64,000 nucleotides of DNA. Origin: Nitzschia sp. DOCU1. Lineage: Eukaryota > Bacillariophyta > Bacillariophyceae > Bacillariales > Bacillariaceae. The position numbers and the translations under genes were made by a program. The notes beneath the pieces were generated by a model. That model did not search any database, had not been told where the DNA came from, and worked only from the letters and a program-made list of their open reading frames with translations. Location: positions 372,001-436,000 of the forward strand of contig OX595994.1 in the NCBI GenBank assembly GCA_951394045.1, given 5' to 3'. Shown in pieces: positions 10,401 to 19,229 of this stretch (position 1 is its first letter; every line of letters starts with the position of its first letter).

Positions 10401-10756
10401 AACCTAGTGTCCGTAAGGGTGTGACTTCGGATCAAGGGCGATGGGACTCGGGCGCTCAGATCAAACGTGACAACGAGGATCTCCGTGCAACCGCGGCAAA
10501 AGTCCGTCCGTCTGCTTCTACGCAGAGCCAAGATGCCGATTTATTTCGCAAGTCACAGATTCTTTCAGCCTACTTGGGGTGGTGCAAGAACTATGGTAAG
10601 GAGCCAACTGAAACTCGTTTTGAGAACTTTTCCAGAAACTATGCCAGGATGGAGGAAGTTGCACGCCAAACGGGTAATTTCCCGGCACTGAGTGCATACG
10701 CCGACTACAGCGAAGAGGAATTTGAGAGAATAAACGGCTACCCCGGGTATCGCTGA
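7484..10756 (+). CDS. Secreted/plastid-targeted coiled-coil protein with DQxxW repeats and I29-like C-terminus
   Basis: The start was chosen at ATG 7484 because it opens a signal peptide (MRFSIKCLVSFWIVDHVRA, then F at 20) with the A|F junction that directs diatom proteins into the plastid; plain secretion is also possible. The product is 1090 residues. After a Gln/Tyr/Pro-rich region comes a helical coiled coil (about 235-500) built of roughly 27-residue units opening with P-x-x-R-[IVM]-A-x-L-E. Next is a Pro-rich linker with two copies of GAF[KQ]GxAFGRGKG[IV]TIETAP. Six units centred on DQxxW follow (about 771-985), three of them DQDRWD/DQDQWD-like. The last 65 residues resemble the cathepsin propeptide inhibitor I29: an E-x3-F-x2-F-x2-N helix, then AYADYSEEEF, matching the N-x-FADLT-x-EEF pattern. 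No protease domain follows. It may be a structural protein or a protease inhibitor; function is not known. Confidence 0.85.
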   Translation: MRFSIKCLVSFWIVDHVRAFMRNLEQKHKSRPRLPVSRQHKLQANYQQDSGYQDYDNTNTNSIAGPSYSTGFNEPQPQPALAINYNPADYDGRPTYKLIQNNDGSQNYSYMQDWEVQGSGAGGAGQGASYLNQLDGSPMSAPGPSPQYLDGAAPASRPGVSSYADSLAPGDNMGSLYFLEKQQQQPQGAPMSTPVSSYPAMEVDPFSGFPVSAFTSSGEQFTPPSEKDAWYREMTVLKESVSSLSITLSSLSSQLASVVSAQTGPSSPLPTMAQIEEMIQRQFSQVVATQREVSKNLEASILELRLAMTKQDQSIDTIAKKGQEQGQDIANLRTSISLMGSKVQGIQIRREEMEKRLMALESRLSEQQQELRTASTRTDPRVIAVEARLEEQAELLRQAMTNPESRMAALESKISQLQRELLAASEKPEARVAALEAQWRDQQERLDTAKNQPDPRIAVLEAKMKVQEEQIREATAAISDARIAALRAKLTEQQEQFEATSRAREILSGPSQLFPPVTAPSPSPPPAPVSTDPTPVFWPFGSANGQESKEVGGDAHAKSSTSKESGDSNDGPSKWLPWNQSWKTAKPKDPERDAGAFARAPSPPPVPLVPEPPTAKPESVSKPATQFPWNNWSNGSAPAFGSYQSSPKMDQNPGVNGVANNGPPEAGSVGAFKGSAFGRGKGVTIETAPGPPPQAAPVYASSVPPPPESLTPPPPTGPVGAFQGLAFGRGKGITIETAPEQRPQSPAVPANTAPASFGAVGGRQSPIPPVASDQDRWDPDRPNPDAVKRPLIEFPKSPTSNGTFAPVVPGQFPSPPTMSSDQDRWERSNPAAARSQLDDNPNTGRRKGGVSSDQDQWDPQRSNPDVVKRPIIERKRNPPPSSTAPPASPFDNGRAPPKGSTADQALWDRGFHERGDGNDFPISAQNARAEGLPPISGVAADQANWKADAINPDAVNGKNPAPSNMGMPQQSTQPSVRKGVTSDQGRWDSGAQIKRDNEDLRATAAKVRPSASTQSQDADLFRKSQILSAYLGWCKNYGKEPTETRFENFSRNYARMEEVARQTGNFPALSAYADYSEEEFERINGYPGYR

Positions 10757-11655
10757 AGAAGCTGCTACGATGGATTGGACAAGGTATCGTAGCTCTAGCA
10801 TCTGCAGCACAAGCCCTTTCGGACTCACTAGCAAATACTACCGGTAGTACGCCGGAACAACTATATTAGTACGTTGGAAGTGGGGGACAAGAATATCTTC
10901 ATTTGTGCATGGTACATAGCGTATTCTAGCTCTCTCTCGTAGAGATAGTATGATGAGGATAAGACCGTTCCGGTATGGTGGGTAAGGGGTAAATCAACCA
11001 CAGGGCTATCATAACCGAACGAACAAAAGGCTGGCTACGCATCATATGGTACCAGCCGGGGCCATCGTTGCCAAGTGATGGTCGTCGGAAATCGGAGCGC
11101 CTTCTTTGCTATTAGGTGTATGTACGTACAGACAGTACACTGGCAGGCACAAAAAGTATCGTACTCGGGCTGTTCGTACTATGTTCAGTTTGTACAACAT
11201 CAGCCTTCTCTCCTTCAAGTAGGGCTTCAACGCGATAAGGCAATTCTTGCGAAGAGTCGGGAACGGAAATCGCGGTTTGCCATTCTTCGGCAAGAAAGAC
11301 CGCCCATCGCGGTGCCATGTACCCTCGCTATTGTACAGTAACTACTACCGGTGAGACAGATAGCAGCTCCCGGAGTAATTAAGGCCAAGTGCCATTAAGC
11401 GCTGGAGATCGGATGGGCAATAGTGGATTGGAGCCCGATTTCTCATTTTTGCCGGAGTGAATCCGTCCTGTCACCTGCTCTCATTCCTGCCGCTCATCCA
11501 TCCCATTCTTCATCACGGAATTCGTGGAACAGATCATTGTTTCTCTCCCCCGCCCAACCAGATTGCCATTACATCTCATCTCCAGATCTTGTGAACACTC
11601 AGATAATTTCGGTCGGCCTGTGTTACTTTCGACAACCTCTACACAATATCAAGCC
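10757..11655. other. Intergenic with TACCGGTA palindrome
   Basis: No gene was seen. A perfect 14-base palindrome, TACTACCGGTAGTA, lies at 10836-10849, about 80 bases past the stop of the preceding gene. A related CTACCGGT occurs near 11344. Short frames here have no protein-like character. Confidence 0.5.
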
Positions 11656-12321
11656 ATGACAATGAATAACTTGTTGGCCATCGAGTTGAACAACGCTGCA
11701 GTCCAAGAGCTCAAAACGGGCAATCTGGAAAATGCCTATGGACTTCTTTCCTTTGCCTGCGAAAAGACAACGTCGCAACATCAAGGTCATGTCAACGCGT
11801 CGCAGAAAACATATCGATATGCATGGGAAGACTGCACGAAAGCGCTTATGAAACGTTTCCACCATACGACCCATTTCAACGAAGGATGCATGCCATTTCT
11901 CTATCTTAAATTTTTAACCATCGATACGCCAATGGGAAGGGAAAGCACCATTGATCTCTGCCCATGTGGTTTCGCTTGGGTTCTTTGGTACAATCTTGGC
12001 ATTGTTTCAGCGCTGATGGGGAATCTCAACGGTGCTGGGGGGCACTTTCTAAGACAAGCGCTCGAGCTGCTTCAGCGAGTCAAATGCAGAGTCGACCCAG
12101 AACCCCTTTCGAAACACTGGTCAATGCTTCAGCTCTCTGTTCTGAACAACCAGGCATGCGTTCTTTATGATCTGTCGATGAACGATGAAATTTTGGGGCC
12201 ACTGATTCAAATGGGCTTGACTCTGACGAAGGCCTCAAAGGTACTTGACCCCGTGGATCAGGAACTATTTCAATGGACAGTCCTGAAGCTTGTGGAGGAT
12301 CGATTCGCAGCAGCGGCATAG
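11656..12321 (+). CDS. TPR-like helical repeat protein, diatom hypothetical
   Basis: A single exon of 221 residues from MTMNNLLAIELNNAAVQEL; the frame is open upstream but this ATG fits the conserved start of such proteins. The text is tetratricopeptide-like: LNNAAVQELKTGNLENAYGL at the N-terminus, LWYNLGIVSALMGNLNGAG in the middle, then a helix ending LRQALELLQRVK and LNNQACVLYDLSM. The N-A-[AG]-x(4-7)-G-x(2)-x-A spacing suits TPR helices A and B, but the units are irregular. Such single-domain proteins with LNNAAV and YNLG motifs are, from general knowledge, common in diatom genomes and of unknown function. A role as a protein-interaction scaffold is inferred from the fold only. Confidence 0.75.
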   Translation: MTMNNLLAIELNNAAVQELKTGNLENAYGLLSFACEKTTSQHQGHVNASQKTYRYAWEDCTKALMKRFHHTTHFNEGCMPFLYLKFLTIDTPMGRESTIDLCPCGFAWVLWYNLGIVSALMGNLNGAGGHFLRQALELLQRVKCRVDPEPLSKHWSMLQLSVLNNQACVLYDLSMNDEILGPLIQMGLTLTKASKVLDPVDQELFQWTVLKLVEDRFAAAA

Positions 12322-13598
12322 CGAATTCAAACAGTCCCCAGTTTTCCAATTTGTGCCAATTAACTGTGAACTTTTTCTTCGGCCCGTACAAGAAATATTG
12401 TACAAAATCCATACATAGATATGACGCTAATCGCTAGACAAGAACGAGACAACTAGTACTACAATAATAGTACCGCGGCACCCGTGAAAGTGGCACATCG
12501 TGTCCTGGGCAGCAACTAGGTGTAGGTAGTAGTTACCGTAGTGCTGATTTTGCGTTGCTCTATTAGTGGCCTCCAGCTACCGGTATTGACAGCCACGATG
12601 CTCGTATCGTATGGTATCATAGGCGGCGACTAATCGAGGTAGCTTCTCGAGAGCAGTGACAGGAGATTGAGCGTCGTTGTGCCGAACCACGATGGTTCTT
12701 CTGGGATGCCGCTACCGGTAGTACAGGAGTGGTAGGCATTTGTTTTGAGGACTGCGAAAGCGATGTGGAGTATTATGAGTGCGAAGCCGATTTTGAGACA
12801 TAAGGAGTGTTATTGTGCCCCCTCTTGACGACCCACCTCACCAAAAGAACGGACGTCACACACTGAACCATGTGTAGTAAGAAGGGCTTTGTTCGCTTTC
12901 GTTTGCTTGCGTTGTTCGCAACTATTATTGATAATATTAGTTGCGAAAGAAAGAAGGGGCATTTTGAGAAACATTCGCGTTTCACACCATTCTTTTTCGC
13001 ACGTAATAAGCCCACATTAGAAGATCCGCTTTTGTCGATTCCCCATCAACGCCTATCTTACCTAGTTGCGTTTCACCGGTGATGGGGATGGGAAGGTAAA
13101 CGTCAGCAGAAAGCAAATTTCAGAGACCGCAACGATTGAAAACGATAGCCAGTCGTCTATCTACGGCAAAAGACTTTTAATAAGGTGGCACTCCCACGAC
13201 CTACTAGTAGCAGTTTGAGAAACTGCGAAAGATGAGAAACGCGATGAGCTTGCGTTGCAAAGATAGGCTCGAAAGTCTCCTTGATAATCGTGATGACCAC
13301 TGTCTCTTCTGGTTTCAAAACTAATATCAAGTGAGAGGTACAAGCATAGAGACCGTGCTATACCAAGTACCTAGTCTCACCGCCCATTCATCACTGAGTA
13401 TGATGAAAGAAAGGAAGGACAAATGCTGACGGCACCAGAGGTAGGCAAGTGCTGCCGGTACTAGTGAAAAGCGCGTTGTTGGCGGAAAAAGAAAAATCTG
13501 CAACTGGGGGACCAAATTGGTCCCCAAGCAGTAAAGTAGTTGTTGGTGCACCACCACGGACTTGTATGATTCCCCACCAGCCTATAAACTCGGAAAGT
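12322..13598. other. Intergenic, no gene seen
   Basis: No supported gene. TACCGGTA occurs at 12578-12585 and CTACCGGTAG at 12712-12721. An imperfect AT-rich palindrome surrounds TTGCGAA near 12900-12950 (GTTCGCAACTATTATTGATA then AATATTAGTTGCGAA). The end nearest 13599 may hold the lost C-terminal part of the glycosyltransferase relic on the minus strand. Confidence 0.45.
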
Positions 13599-14314
13599 TC
13601 ACCCCAGCTTGGGCCATGGCATCACTCGTCCATAGATGAGCGGAGACGACAGATTCGTGAGATTGGATAAGAATGCTTGTAGATTTCCATAATGACATAC
13701 GTGTCGTCATGGGCTTTGGGAATCCAGTCGAAATCATCAAGATTAGGATTGAGCAACACCAGACGTAGGGTCTGCATCAGCTTGTCCCAGATCCCCCAAT
13801 AGCCTTCTTGAGACTGAATTTTCAGGGCATATGCCGGGATGATCATGGGCATCGTCATTCGCAGCAATAAATGCGTCGAATTTGCGTCCCCACGTGTACA
13901 GTATAGCTTCTAGTCGAGTTGAGTAACTGGAGTATTGCGTCAGAATCAGACACAAGATCTTGGGGTGGAACATCGGCATGCTTCTGGATCCAGATGATTC
14001 TCGATAGCTCGTAGAAGAAGGGCGAAGCGGGGGTGGGTCTAGGATGCGAAGAAATGAAATAGCTGGGTCATTGCACAGATAAACAAGATCGGCCGGAAGT
14101 AGTGTCGGGGCTGCGTTCTCTGGATGATTCCACGCTAAAAAGGAGGTGGCAGAGGGCAGGGCACGGCGCCCAAGGAAGAATGACCCCAATCAAAAGTCAA
14201 CTTCGACACGAACAAGTAGACAAAGACTACCACAAGAGCAGACCAAAGAACCCTGCCACAATGATAGGATGTGTCACTGCCCGTGCCTCTCATCTTTCGC
14301 GCGTAGTCACCCAT
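13599..14314 (-). pseudogene. Decayed GT31 (C1GALT1-like) beta-1,3-galactosyltransferase
   Basis: Read on the minus strand, ATG 14314 opens MGDYARKMRGTG followed by a signal anchor (GRVLWSALVVVFVYLFVSKL), the usual type II Golgi topology. A pyrimidine-rich ...CCTCCTTTTTAG at about 14135 could be an intron acceptor leading into a second frame with PKILCLILTQYSSYSTR and ILYTWGRKFDAFIAANDD. This matches the start of the core-1 galactosyltransferase fold. The frame then shifts near 13860 into YWGIWDKLMQTL, LDDFDWIPKAHDDTYVIME; HDDTYV stands where the family has its metal-binding DDDTYV. A further shift at about 13700, explained by one missing A in an A-run, leads to LIYGRVMPWPKLG and a TGA at 13599. 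The catalytic C-terminus with the glycine-rich acceptor loop was not found. The gene is almost certainly non-functional. Confidence 0.65.
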
Positions 14315-14909
14315 CGGAGCTTGCTTTTTGATGTCCCCACGAAGATTACCGCCACGACTCCAAAGGCTGCCCTGCGTCATAGAGCAACCGAGCGAGGGAG
14401 GAAGTGTCAACCCAGGAGAGATGGAAATCGCAAGAAGTATAGTGCAGGTTCTTTTGAACCAGAGTGATGGTCAATTCAAACCCCGCTTGAATTGAAGCGT
14501 CTTGGTCCAGCCTCGGTCATTCTTGACGGCAATACGGTCCTCTGAGATTCTTGAGATGATGATTGTCATCATCTTGGTTGTCAGCCGGGTTGAAAGCTGC
14601 TGTGACCAGCGAGGAAGATCCATCAAAAGCAACCTGAATCCACGCCCGTTTGGTGGCGTCATCAAATCCTGTTATTTTGCAGCATCATCAAATCCTGTTA
14701 TTTTGCAGCATTGCGTGTCCTAGTACTATTTGTAACCGACTGTCAAACAATTGTCTTGACTGCTTGCTGCTGCTGCTGCTACGAAGAGTCGATGCAAGCC
14801 CGACCGCGCTGCCTATAGCACAGAATTTAAAAACAACCACGTCGCCGCCGTAGACGTAGAATGGCGGGCATATTGCCGATTACGCTTCCAATCCCCAGCA
14901 TGATTTCAT
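14315..14909. other. Intergenic with tandem 26-mer
   Basis: No gene was seen apart from the tandem repeat at 14660-14711. The right part is the 3' flank of the Nudix gene. Confidence 0.45.
14660..14711. repeat. Exact tandem duplication of a 26-bp unit
   Basis: Bases 14660-14685 and 14686-14711 are identical and begin CATCAAATCCTGTTATTTTG. A recent slippage or short duplication event in non-coding DNA is the likely cause. Confidence 0.85.
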
Positions 14910-15821
14910 TTATTGTTGTTGTTGTTGTTGTTGTTCTTGCAATAATGCTAGAGCCACAGTCGCCGTCCATTTCATTTCTCGAAACTTTCCACTCAACAGC
15001 GCCTCGAGCAATTGAGACCGCGACAATCGAATGATATCTTGTCGTTCCAATTCTCCTTCTGCCACACTGCTCTTGTCACGAAGAAGAAGTGTTGCCTTAT
15101 TACTATCATCATTGATCGGCACGGCACCTTGTGCCCAAAATACATGTGTCGTGCCTCCACCTCGATTGGCGGCAGCTACAAAATGACCCAGTTTCTTCCA
15201 TTGACTGGATTGCAATTGCAATTCTTCCTTTAGTTCCCGTTGGGCAGTTTTCAAAGGATCCCCATTATCCATATCTTCCATCAATCCTCCAATGACAGCA
15301 TAGGTTGTTGTTTCGACAATACCGTACTTGGCTTGTTCCAAAATCCAAAATTCATCAGGGCCGCATTGGACCAACACATTGACATTGTCGGGTTCGTCAA
15401 ACCACAGCCAATCTTTGATTATGACGTTATTCCACTGGATTTCATGAACTTGAAAACGGGCAAAGGGAGTTTCCAGGATGGTGCGTACCGACTGTGTCAC
15501 TCCGGGTTTCCAGTATTGACGACCGCGATAGACGGATGATGTGGATTTGCTAATCGTCGTATTATCGTCAGGACACTGCCACCATCCAAACTCGTAGCGG
15601 TAGCTTAGCAGTAACAGTAGTAATAACAATAAGCAGGCCGATGAAAGAAGAAATCCTCGCCGTCGATGATGCTGATGCTGATAATGACTCGGGTGGACTT
15701 TGGGGATAGCCATGCTCGAATTCCTCCAACATCCCATCAACGGCATGAATGAATGAGGTAATCCGTAGCTTAGCTTACGTCGGCATGACTTTTTCCTCCT
15801 TTTAGGATGGTCATTGTCCAT
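14910..15821 (-). CDS. Membrane-anchored Nudix hydrolase-like protein
   Basis: A single frame of 303 residues. Basic residues 1-20 precede a Leu-rich anchor at about 56-73 (FLLSSACLLLLLLLLLSY), so the catalytic part probably sits in the ER/Golgi lumen or outside. Start sites at Met26 or Met37 would keep the anchor and remain possible. The Nudix region lies at about 130-290, with the signature at 178-203: GGLMEDMDNGD...TAQRELKEELQL. The metal-binding R-E-L-x-E-E core (R195 to E200) is intact. Canonical spacing before it is altered, the Gly of the final E-E-x-G is Gln, and the upstream Glu is replaced by Asp. Nudix enzymes cleave nucleoside diphosphates linked to another moiety; the substrate here cannot be read. 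The protein ends in eight Gln coded by a trinucleotide run. Confidence 0.75.
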   Translation of the reverse strand: MDNDHPKRRKKSCRRKLSYGLPHSFMPLMGCWRNSSMAIPKVHPSHYQHQHHRRRGFLLSSACLLLLLLLLLSYRYEFGWWQCPDDNTTISKSTSSVYRGRQYWKPGVTQSVRTILETPFARFQVHEIQWNNVIIKDWLWFDEPDNVNVLVQCGPDEFWILEQAKYGIVETTTYAVIGGLMEDMDNGDPLKTAQRELKEELQLQSSQWKKLGHFVAAANRGGGTTHVFWAQGAVPINDDSNKATLLLRDKSSVAEGELERQDIIRLSRSQLLEALLSGKFREMKWTATVALALLQEQQQQQQQ

Positions 15822-16477
15822 CCATCAGTAACGCATCTGTGGAACGGGCGAATGGAAGCGATTGCAAGTGTGTTCACACTTTCCTTCGTGACTTGGTGGA
15901 GGAATGAAACTACGTTAGAGGGGTGAAGCTCGCACTATCACAAATAAAGCCAAAAGCAATCTCCTCCCTCCATTCCCTCCAATCCGGAAGCAGAAGTGTC
16001 ATGGCACAGTCCTGAAATTGACTAGATTGACCCTTTCCCAATGGTCCTGATGACTTTCCGAATTTTCTCTGTAGACTTTGTACCAATTCCTGTAGTAGGA
16101 CCGCCGCATCTTCCCGCCCTCGCGCATGCCGAAATTTGGCCGCGAGCCGGCGGCGGCTTTCAACTTTTGTCGCCGCCGTGTGTGCGTGTTGTTGATGTGG
16201 TGAGAAGACTTTGTTCGTTCGTTGGCGAGGAAATGCATGCATTGGCGCTTTTGTCACAATTCACCTTGAAGCAGCCACAGAATTAACTTCCATACTCTTC
16301 TAGTTTTTTATCTGACGAGGGCTGCTCATTCCTGTCCTATTCAAGGCTTTGCTGCAGTCGTCTACGATCTACTCTAGCAAAGCAAGCACTGTGAGAGACA
16401 AACGGTAGACTCTCTACCCGTGTTATCCTCCCTCCACAAAAACAACAACAGCAACAGCAACAATACTAGTAGCAACA
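15822..16477. promoter_or_regulatory. Divergent promoter region with a weak 109-aa frame
   Basis: This region separates the divergent Nudix and membrane-protein genes. A minus-strand frame 15910-16242 starts MHAFPRQRTNK and is basic and helical, but it has no recognised motif and may be 5' UTR of the Nudix gene. The last 40 bases before 16478 are a CAA/CAG-rich leader. Confidence 0.4.
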
Positions 16478-17131
16478 ATGAAGTATACATCGTTAGAAGT
16501 CGATGATCCTCTGGACACCATTCCCGAGAATGCCGCCGTGCAAACGCCAGAACAAGATGCGGCCACTACTCGACGGCACGAGCGTCTCCTTATTTTGGCC
16601 AGCATGGCGGGCTTTTTCATGATGGTGGCTGCCCTCAGTTTGCACAATCCCGAAATTACCAATATTGCAGGAGATTCACAAGCTTTGCGGGGAGGAGGAT
16701 GGAATTCTACTACTAGTACTACTGCTGAAATGGACATTCCAGCAGTGCCAGCGGATGAAAGTAGCCGAAATTCGTTGCTTGATAAGAGTCACTATGCCAT
16801 GGACCCCTGCACCGTTCTGGGGGATTGCGACAATGTGGTTCAAGAACCTGTCATGGAAAACAAACAAGAAGAAGAAGAATATGGAGTGTTGGATAGTCCG
16901 AATGATCAAGATGTAGCGGGGGAATGGGACGCGACAGAATACTATAATGATCCTTCTTCATTAGACACCATGGCCGTGTCGGAGGAAATAGAAGAGGCAG
17001 CAGCAGAAGAAGAAACGTCGCAAGAAGATTTGACACAAGAAGAATGGGAAACGACCATGCAGGAGGCTGCACGGGCAGAAGATCCAGCGACAGTCGCTCG
17101 AATAGAAGATGAAGACAATCATGGACATTAG
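16478..17131 (+). CDS. Small single-pass membrane protein with acidic tail
   Basis: Intronless, 217 residues, starting MKYTSLEVDDPL just after a CAA-repeat leader. A basic stretch (TTRRHERL, 30-37) precedes one membrane helix at about 37-56 (LLILASMAGFFMMVAALSL). The N-terminus is therefore probably cytosolic and the C-terminal 160 residues luminal or extracellular. That tail is strongly acidic (EEIEEAAAEEETSQEDL) and has no cysteine pairs except two close to CTVLGDC. The layout, a short cytosolic head, one anchor and a long disordered acidic tail, is common among diatom lineage-specific proteins. No domain was recognised and no function is proposed. Confidence 0.7.
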   Translation: MKYTSLEVDDPLDTIPENAAVQTPEQDAATTRRHERLLILASMAGFFMMVAALSLHNPEITNIAGDSQALRGGGWNSTTSTTAEMDIPAVPADESSRNSLLDKSHYAMDPCTVLGDCDNVVQEPVMENKQEEEEYGVLDSPNDQDVAGEWDATEYYNDPSSLDTMAVSEEIEEAAAEEETSQEDLTQEEWETTMQEAARAEDPATVARIEDEDNHGH

Positions 17132-17374
17132 CGTCATCTGAGTACAAGCCAGTCCACTATAACCCTTTTTGCTCATTTTGTATCACAGACAACGACAACA
17201 CTCCCCAGCGGGCTACAATGCACTTGTAGCTTTTCCCGCTTGTAAACAAATACGTTGATATGTAAATGCTTATAACACCAAGAACAATTTTAACGAAATA
17301 GAGCTGCAATGTCACGAATAGTTGCAAGAAGCGGGCTATTAATCTACCGGGAGGCAATCACGCTACAGAGTTCA

Positions 17375-17644
17375 ATAGTCGTGACAGTCGTCTCTGTTAT
17401 TAACAGCTATGGTTTGTACTTGTATCGTACGCATTAAGAGCAATATCGAGAGCTTTTGCTCTCGCAGCTTTCAAGTAAAGAAGAAGCGGGCCTTGAGTGT
17501 AGACAATCAATCTACAGTAGTACAGTACTATAGTCGTGACAGTCGTCTCTGTCATTAATAGCTACTTCATATGGTTTGTACTTGTATCGTACGCATTAAG
17601 AGCACTATGGAAAGCTATTATTCTCGCGGCGTTCAAGAAAAGTG
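17375..17644. repeat. Direct duplication of about 110 bp reaching into the Z-ISO 3' end
   Basis: Copy one (17375-17482) and copy two (17531-17644) share TAGTCGTGACAGTCGTCTCT and TTTGTACTTGTATCGTACGC with scattered differences and a small insertion. Copy two overlaps the last codons and stop of Z-ISO (stop at 17633-17635, minus strand), so copy one is a decayed duplicate of that gene's 3' end. Apart from this, 17132-17632 holds no gene. Confidence 0.75.
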
Positions 17645-18817
17645 TCCATCCAAAATACCACCTGGTACCAGACCAGTATTTCGTGCCAACGCAGCCCCTC
17701 CTTGCATATATGGATGGGCAAAATAAGCACCGATTGTACCGACAGCAATCACTAAATAGGGACCTCGAAGTAACTCCTTGTAATAGTCTTTGGGTAGGAT
17801 TTGCCGTCCTTCCCAAATCGCTTGAAACGGAACAATGGACGTTCGTTCCTTTACCTTTAAAAAGGCTTCGCCGTGCTCGTCATACAATCGCCGATCTCCA
17901 TTCCAACATGCAAAGGCATGGTGTCCCACCAACAAGGCCATGGTCAATGCTGTAAAACTAGTTCCTACCATTGCCAAGTGGGCCGCACTCCACAAACCCT
18001 GGCCCACAAATTGGGGATGCCGAGTGATGCGAATCATACCAGTTTCCCACAAATGAATGGTAGGCTTTTCAACTGCCGCAACTTCTTTCAAGTTAAAGAC
18101 AGATGGATACAAAAAGAAAAAGGAAATAAAGTTGACAAGCCATGCAATCGTATGCGCCGTGGGGTTGCCACTCAAATCGTAGAATTCAATGCCATCGTGT
18201 GCATGGGAAATAAAATACGTGATCCAAGAGTAGGCCAAACACAAACTAGGAAAGGCAAAGATGACACGCCACATTCGTGCTCCTACCACTTGTTCCCCTA
18301 AAGGACGTAAGGAAGCCAATCCAGAATGGACTATTGGGAAGAGAATTCCAAACATGAGTGTCACCAAATGCGAGTTGCCTCCGGCAATGTTTTCCAAAAA
18401 GGCCAAGAAATCATCCGAGTATCCAGTGGGATGATAGACCCACAAGACAATTACAGCTGTCATGATGGTTCCAACAGCCGCACTAAAGGTAAACCATCCT
18501 TGTTCGCCAAGCTTGCCCCATTCTTCGTTTTGAATGTTGAAAGTTCCAGCATCTTCTCCCACCATCAAGTCATTGCTTCGATCAGACTCCAACGTCTTGG
18601 TAACAAATGGAATTTCGGGAAGACTTGATGACGACTGCGGCTCGACGGCAAACAGCGGCCATGTGGAAGATCGTCGTTGAAACTGTTCTGACGACGGGGG
18701 AGAGTGCACTCGTAGTCGATTTGAAATCGTGCCGACGGGAGCAAAGGCCCATGACGACGACGGCGATTGGAGTGCCAGCAGGGCACATGACAAGAGTGCA
18801 ACACCTTGAGGAACCAT
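17633..18817 (-). CDS. Z-ISO: 15-cis-zeta-carotene isomerase, NnrU family, plastid
   Basis: The chosen start at 18817 gives 394 residues beginning with a signal peptide ([17 protein letters not shown]) that ends in SSSWAFAP, a clear diatom plastid-entry motif. The frame is open 67 codons further upstream, but that part lacks targeting character. The mature protein has about six membrane helices and the NnrU-type core: [32 protein letters not shown], then [20 protein letters not shown]. His in LFPIVHSGL and in RITRHPQF are the expected haem-ligand positions of plant Z-ISO. The enzyme isomerises the 15-cis bond of 9,15,9'-tri-cis-zeta-carotene between the PDS and ZDS steps of carotenoid synthesis, in plastid membranes. 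It lies divergent to a glycosyltransferase gene. Confidence 0.88.
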   Translation of the reverse strand: MVPQGVALLSCALLALQSPSSSWAFAPVGTISNRLRVHSPPSSEQFQRRSSTWPLFAVEPQSSSSLPEIPFVTKTLESDRSNDLMVGEDAGTFNIQNEEWGKLGEQGWFTFSAAVGTIMTAVIVLWVYHPTGYSDDFLAFLENIAGGNSHLVTLMFGILFPIVHSGLASLRPLGEQVVGARMWRVIFAFPSLCLAYSWITYFISHAHDGIEFYDLSGNPTAHTIAWLVNFISFFFLYPSVFNLKEVAAVEKPTIHLWETGMIRITRHPQFVGQGLWSAAHLAMVGTSFTALTMALLVGHHAFACWNGDRRLYDEHGEAFLKVKERTSIVPFQAIWEGRQILPKDYYKELLRGPYLVIAVGTIGAYFAHPYMQGGAALARNTGLVPGGILDGHFS

Positions 18818-19229
18818 GGCTACTAGGAAAAGAAACAACTTTGATTCGTGGTGCTTGTCGGGTAGAGATTGCAAAGAGGGATTTGTTCCATGCCGTCGTC
18901 GGTTGCCCCAACAATTCATAAGCTTGGCGTCAAATCTTCCATCGCCTCCTGTCGTCGGTGGCGTTTTCTGTGGTTGAAGAAAAGAAGCAAATACCTTGTG
19001 CGTCATTCGTTTCATCATCGCGATAGAAGCGCATCAGCGACTCGACTCGTTGGATCATTCCCGTTTGACGTCAGTGCCTTTAAGCCTTTGTAGGACAAAT
19101 AATTTATCCGAAAACACTTCTTGGCGGTGCCATCCCCTCGTTTCCATTCTCATTCATCGATGACCGTAACACAGTACTCGACCTTCTTTCCTCAAACAAC
19201 AGCACTGCAAGAAATCAACAACGAGGTCA
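18818..19229. promoter_or_regulatory. Divergent promoter with TGACGTCA element
   Basis: A 412-base region separates Z-ISO (minus) from the glycosyltransferase (plus). It contains a full palindromic TGACGTCA at 19066-19073. This is a CREB/ATF-type bZIP site, and related sites mediate CO2 and light responses in diatoms. A link to carotenoid regulation is inference. Confidence 0.4.

Noticed and set aside
11075..11341. Overlapping short frames on both strands
   Set aside because: No homology-like text, stop-rich neighbours and palindromic intergenic context.
14135..14189. Treating the anchor frame and the catalytic frame of the GT31 relic as two separate small genes
   Set aside because: Order, topology and a likely intron acceptor show they belong to one broken gene.
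15910..16242. Minus-strand frame of 110 codons between the Nudix and membrane-protein genes
   Set aside because: No recognisable motif; could be leader sequence of the Nudix gene.
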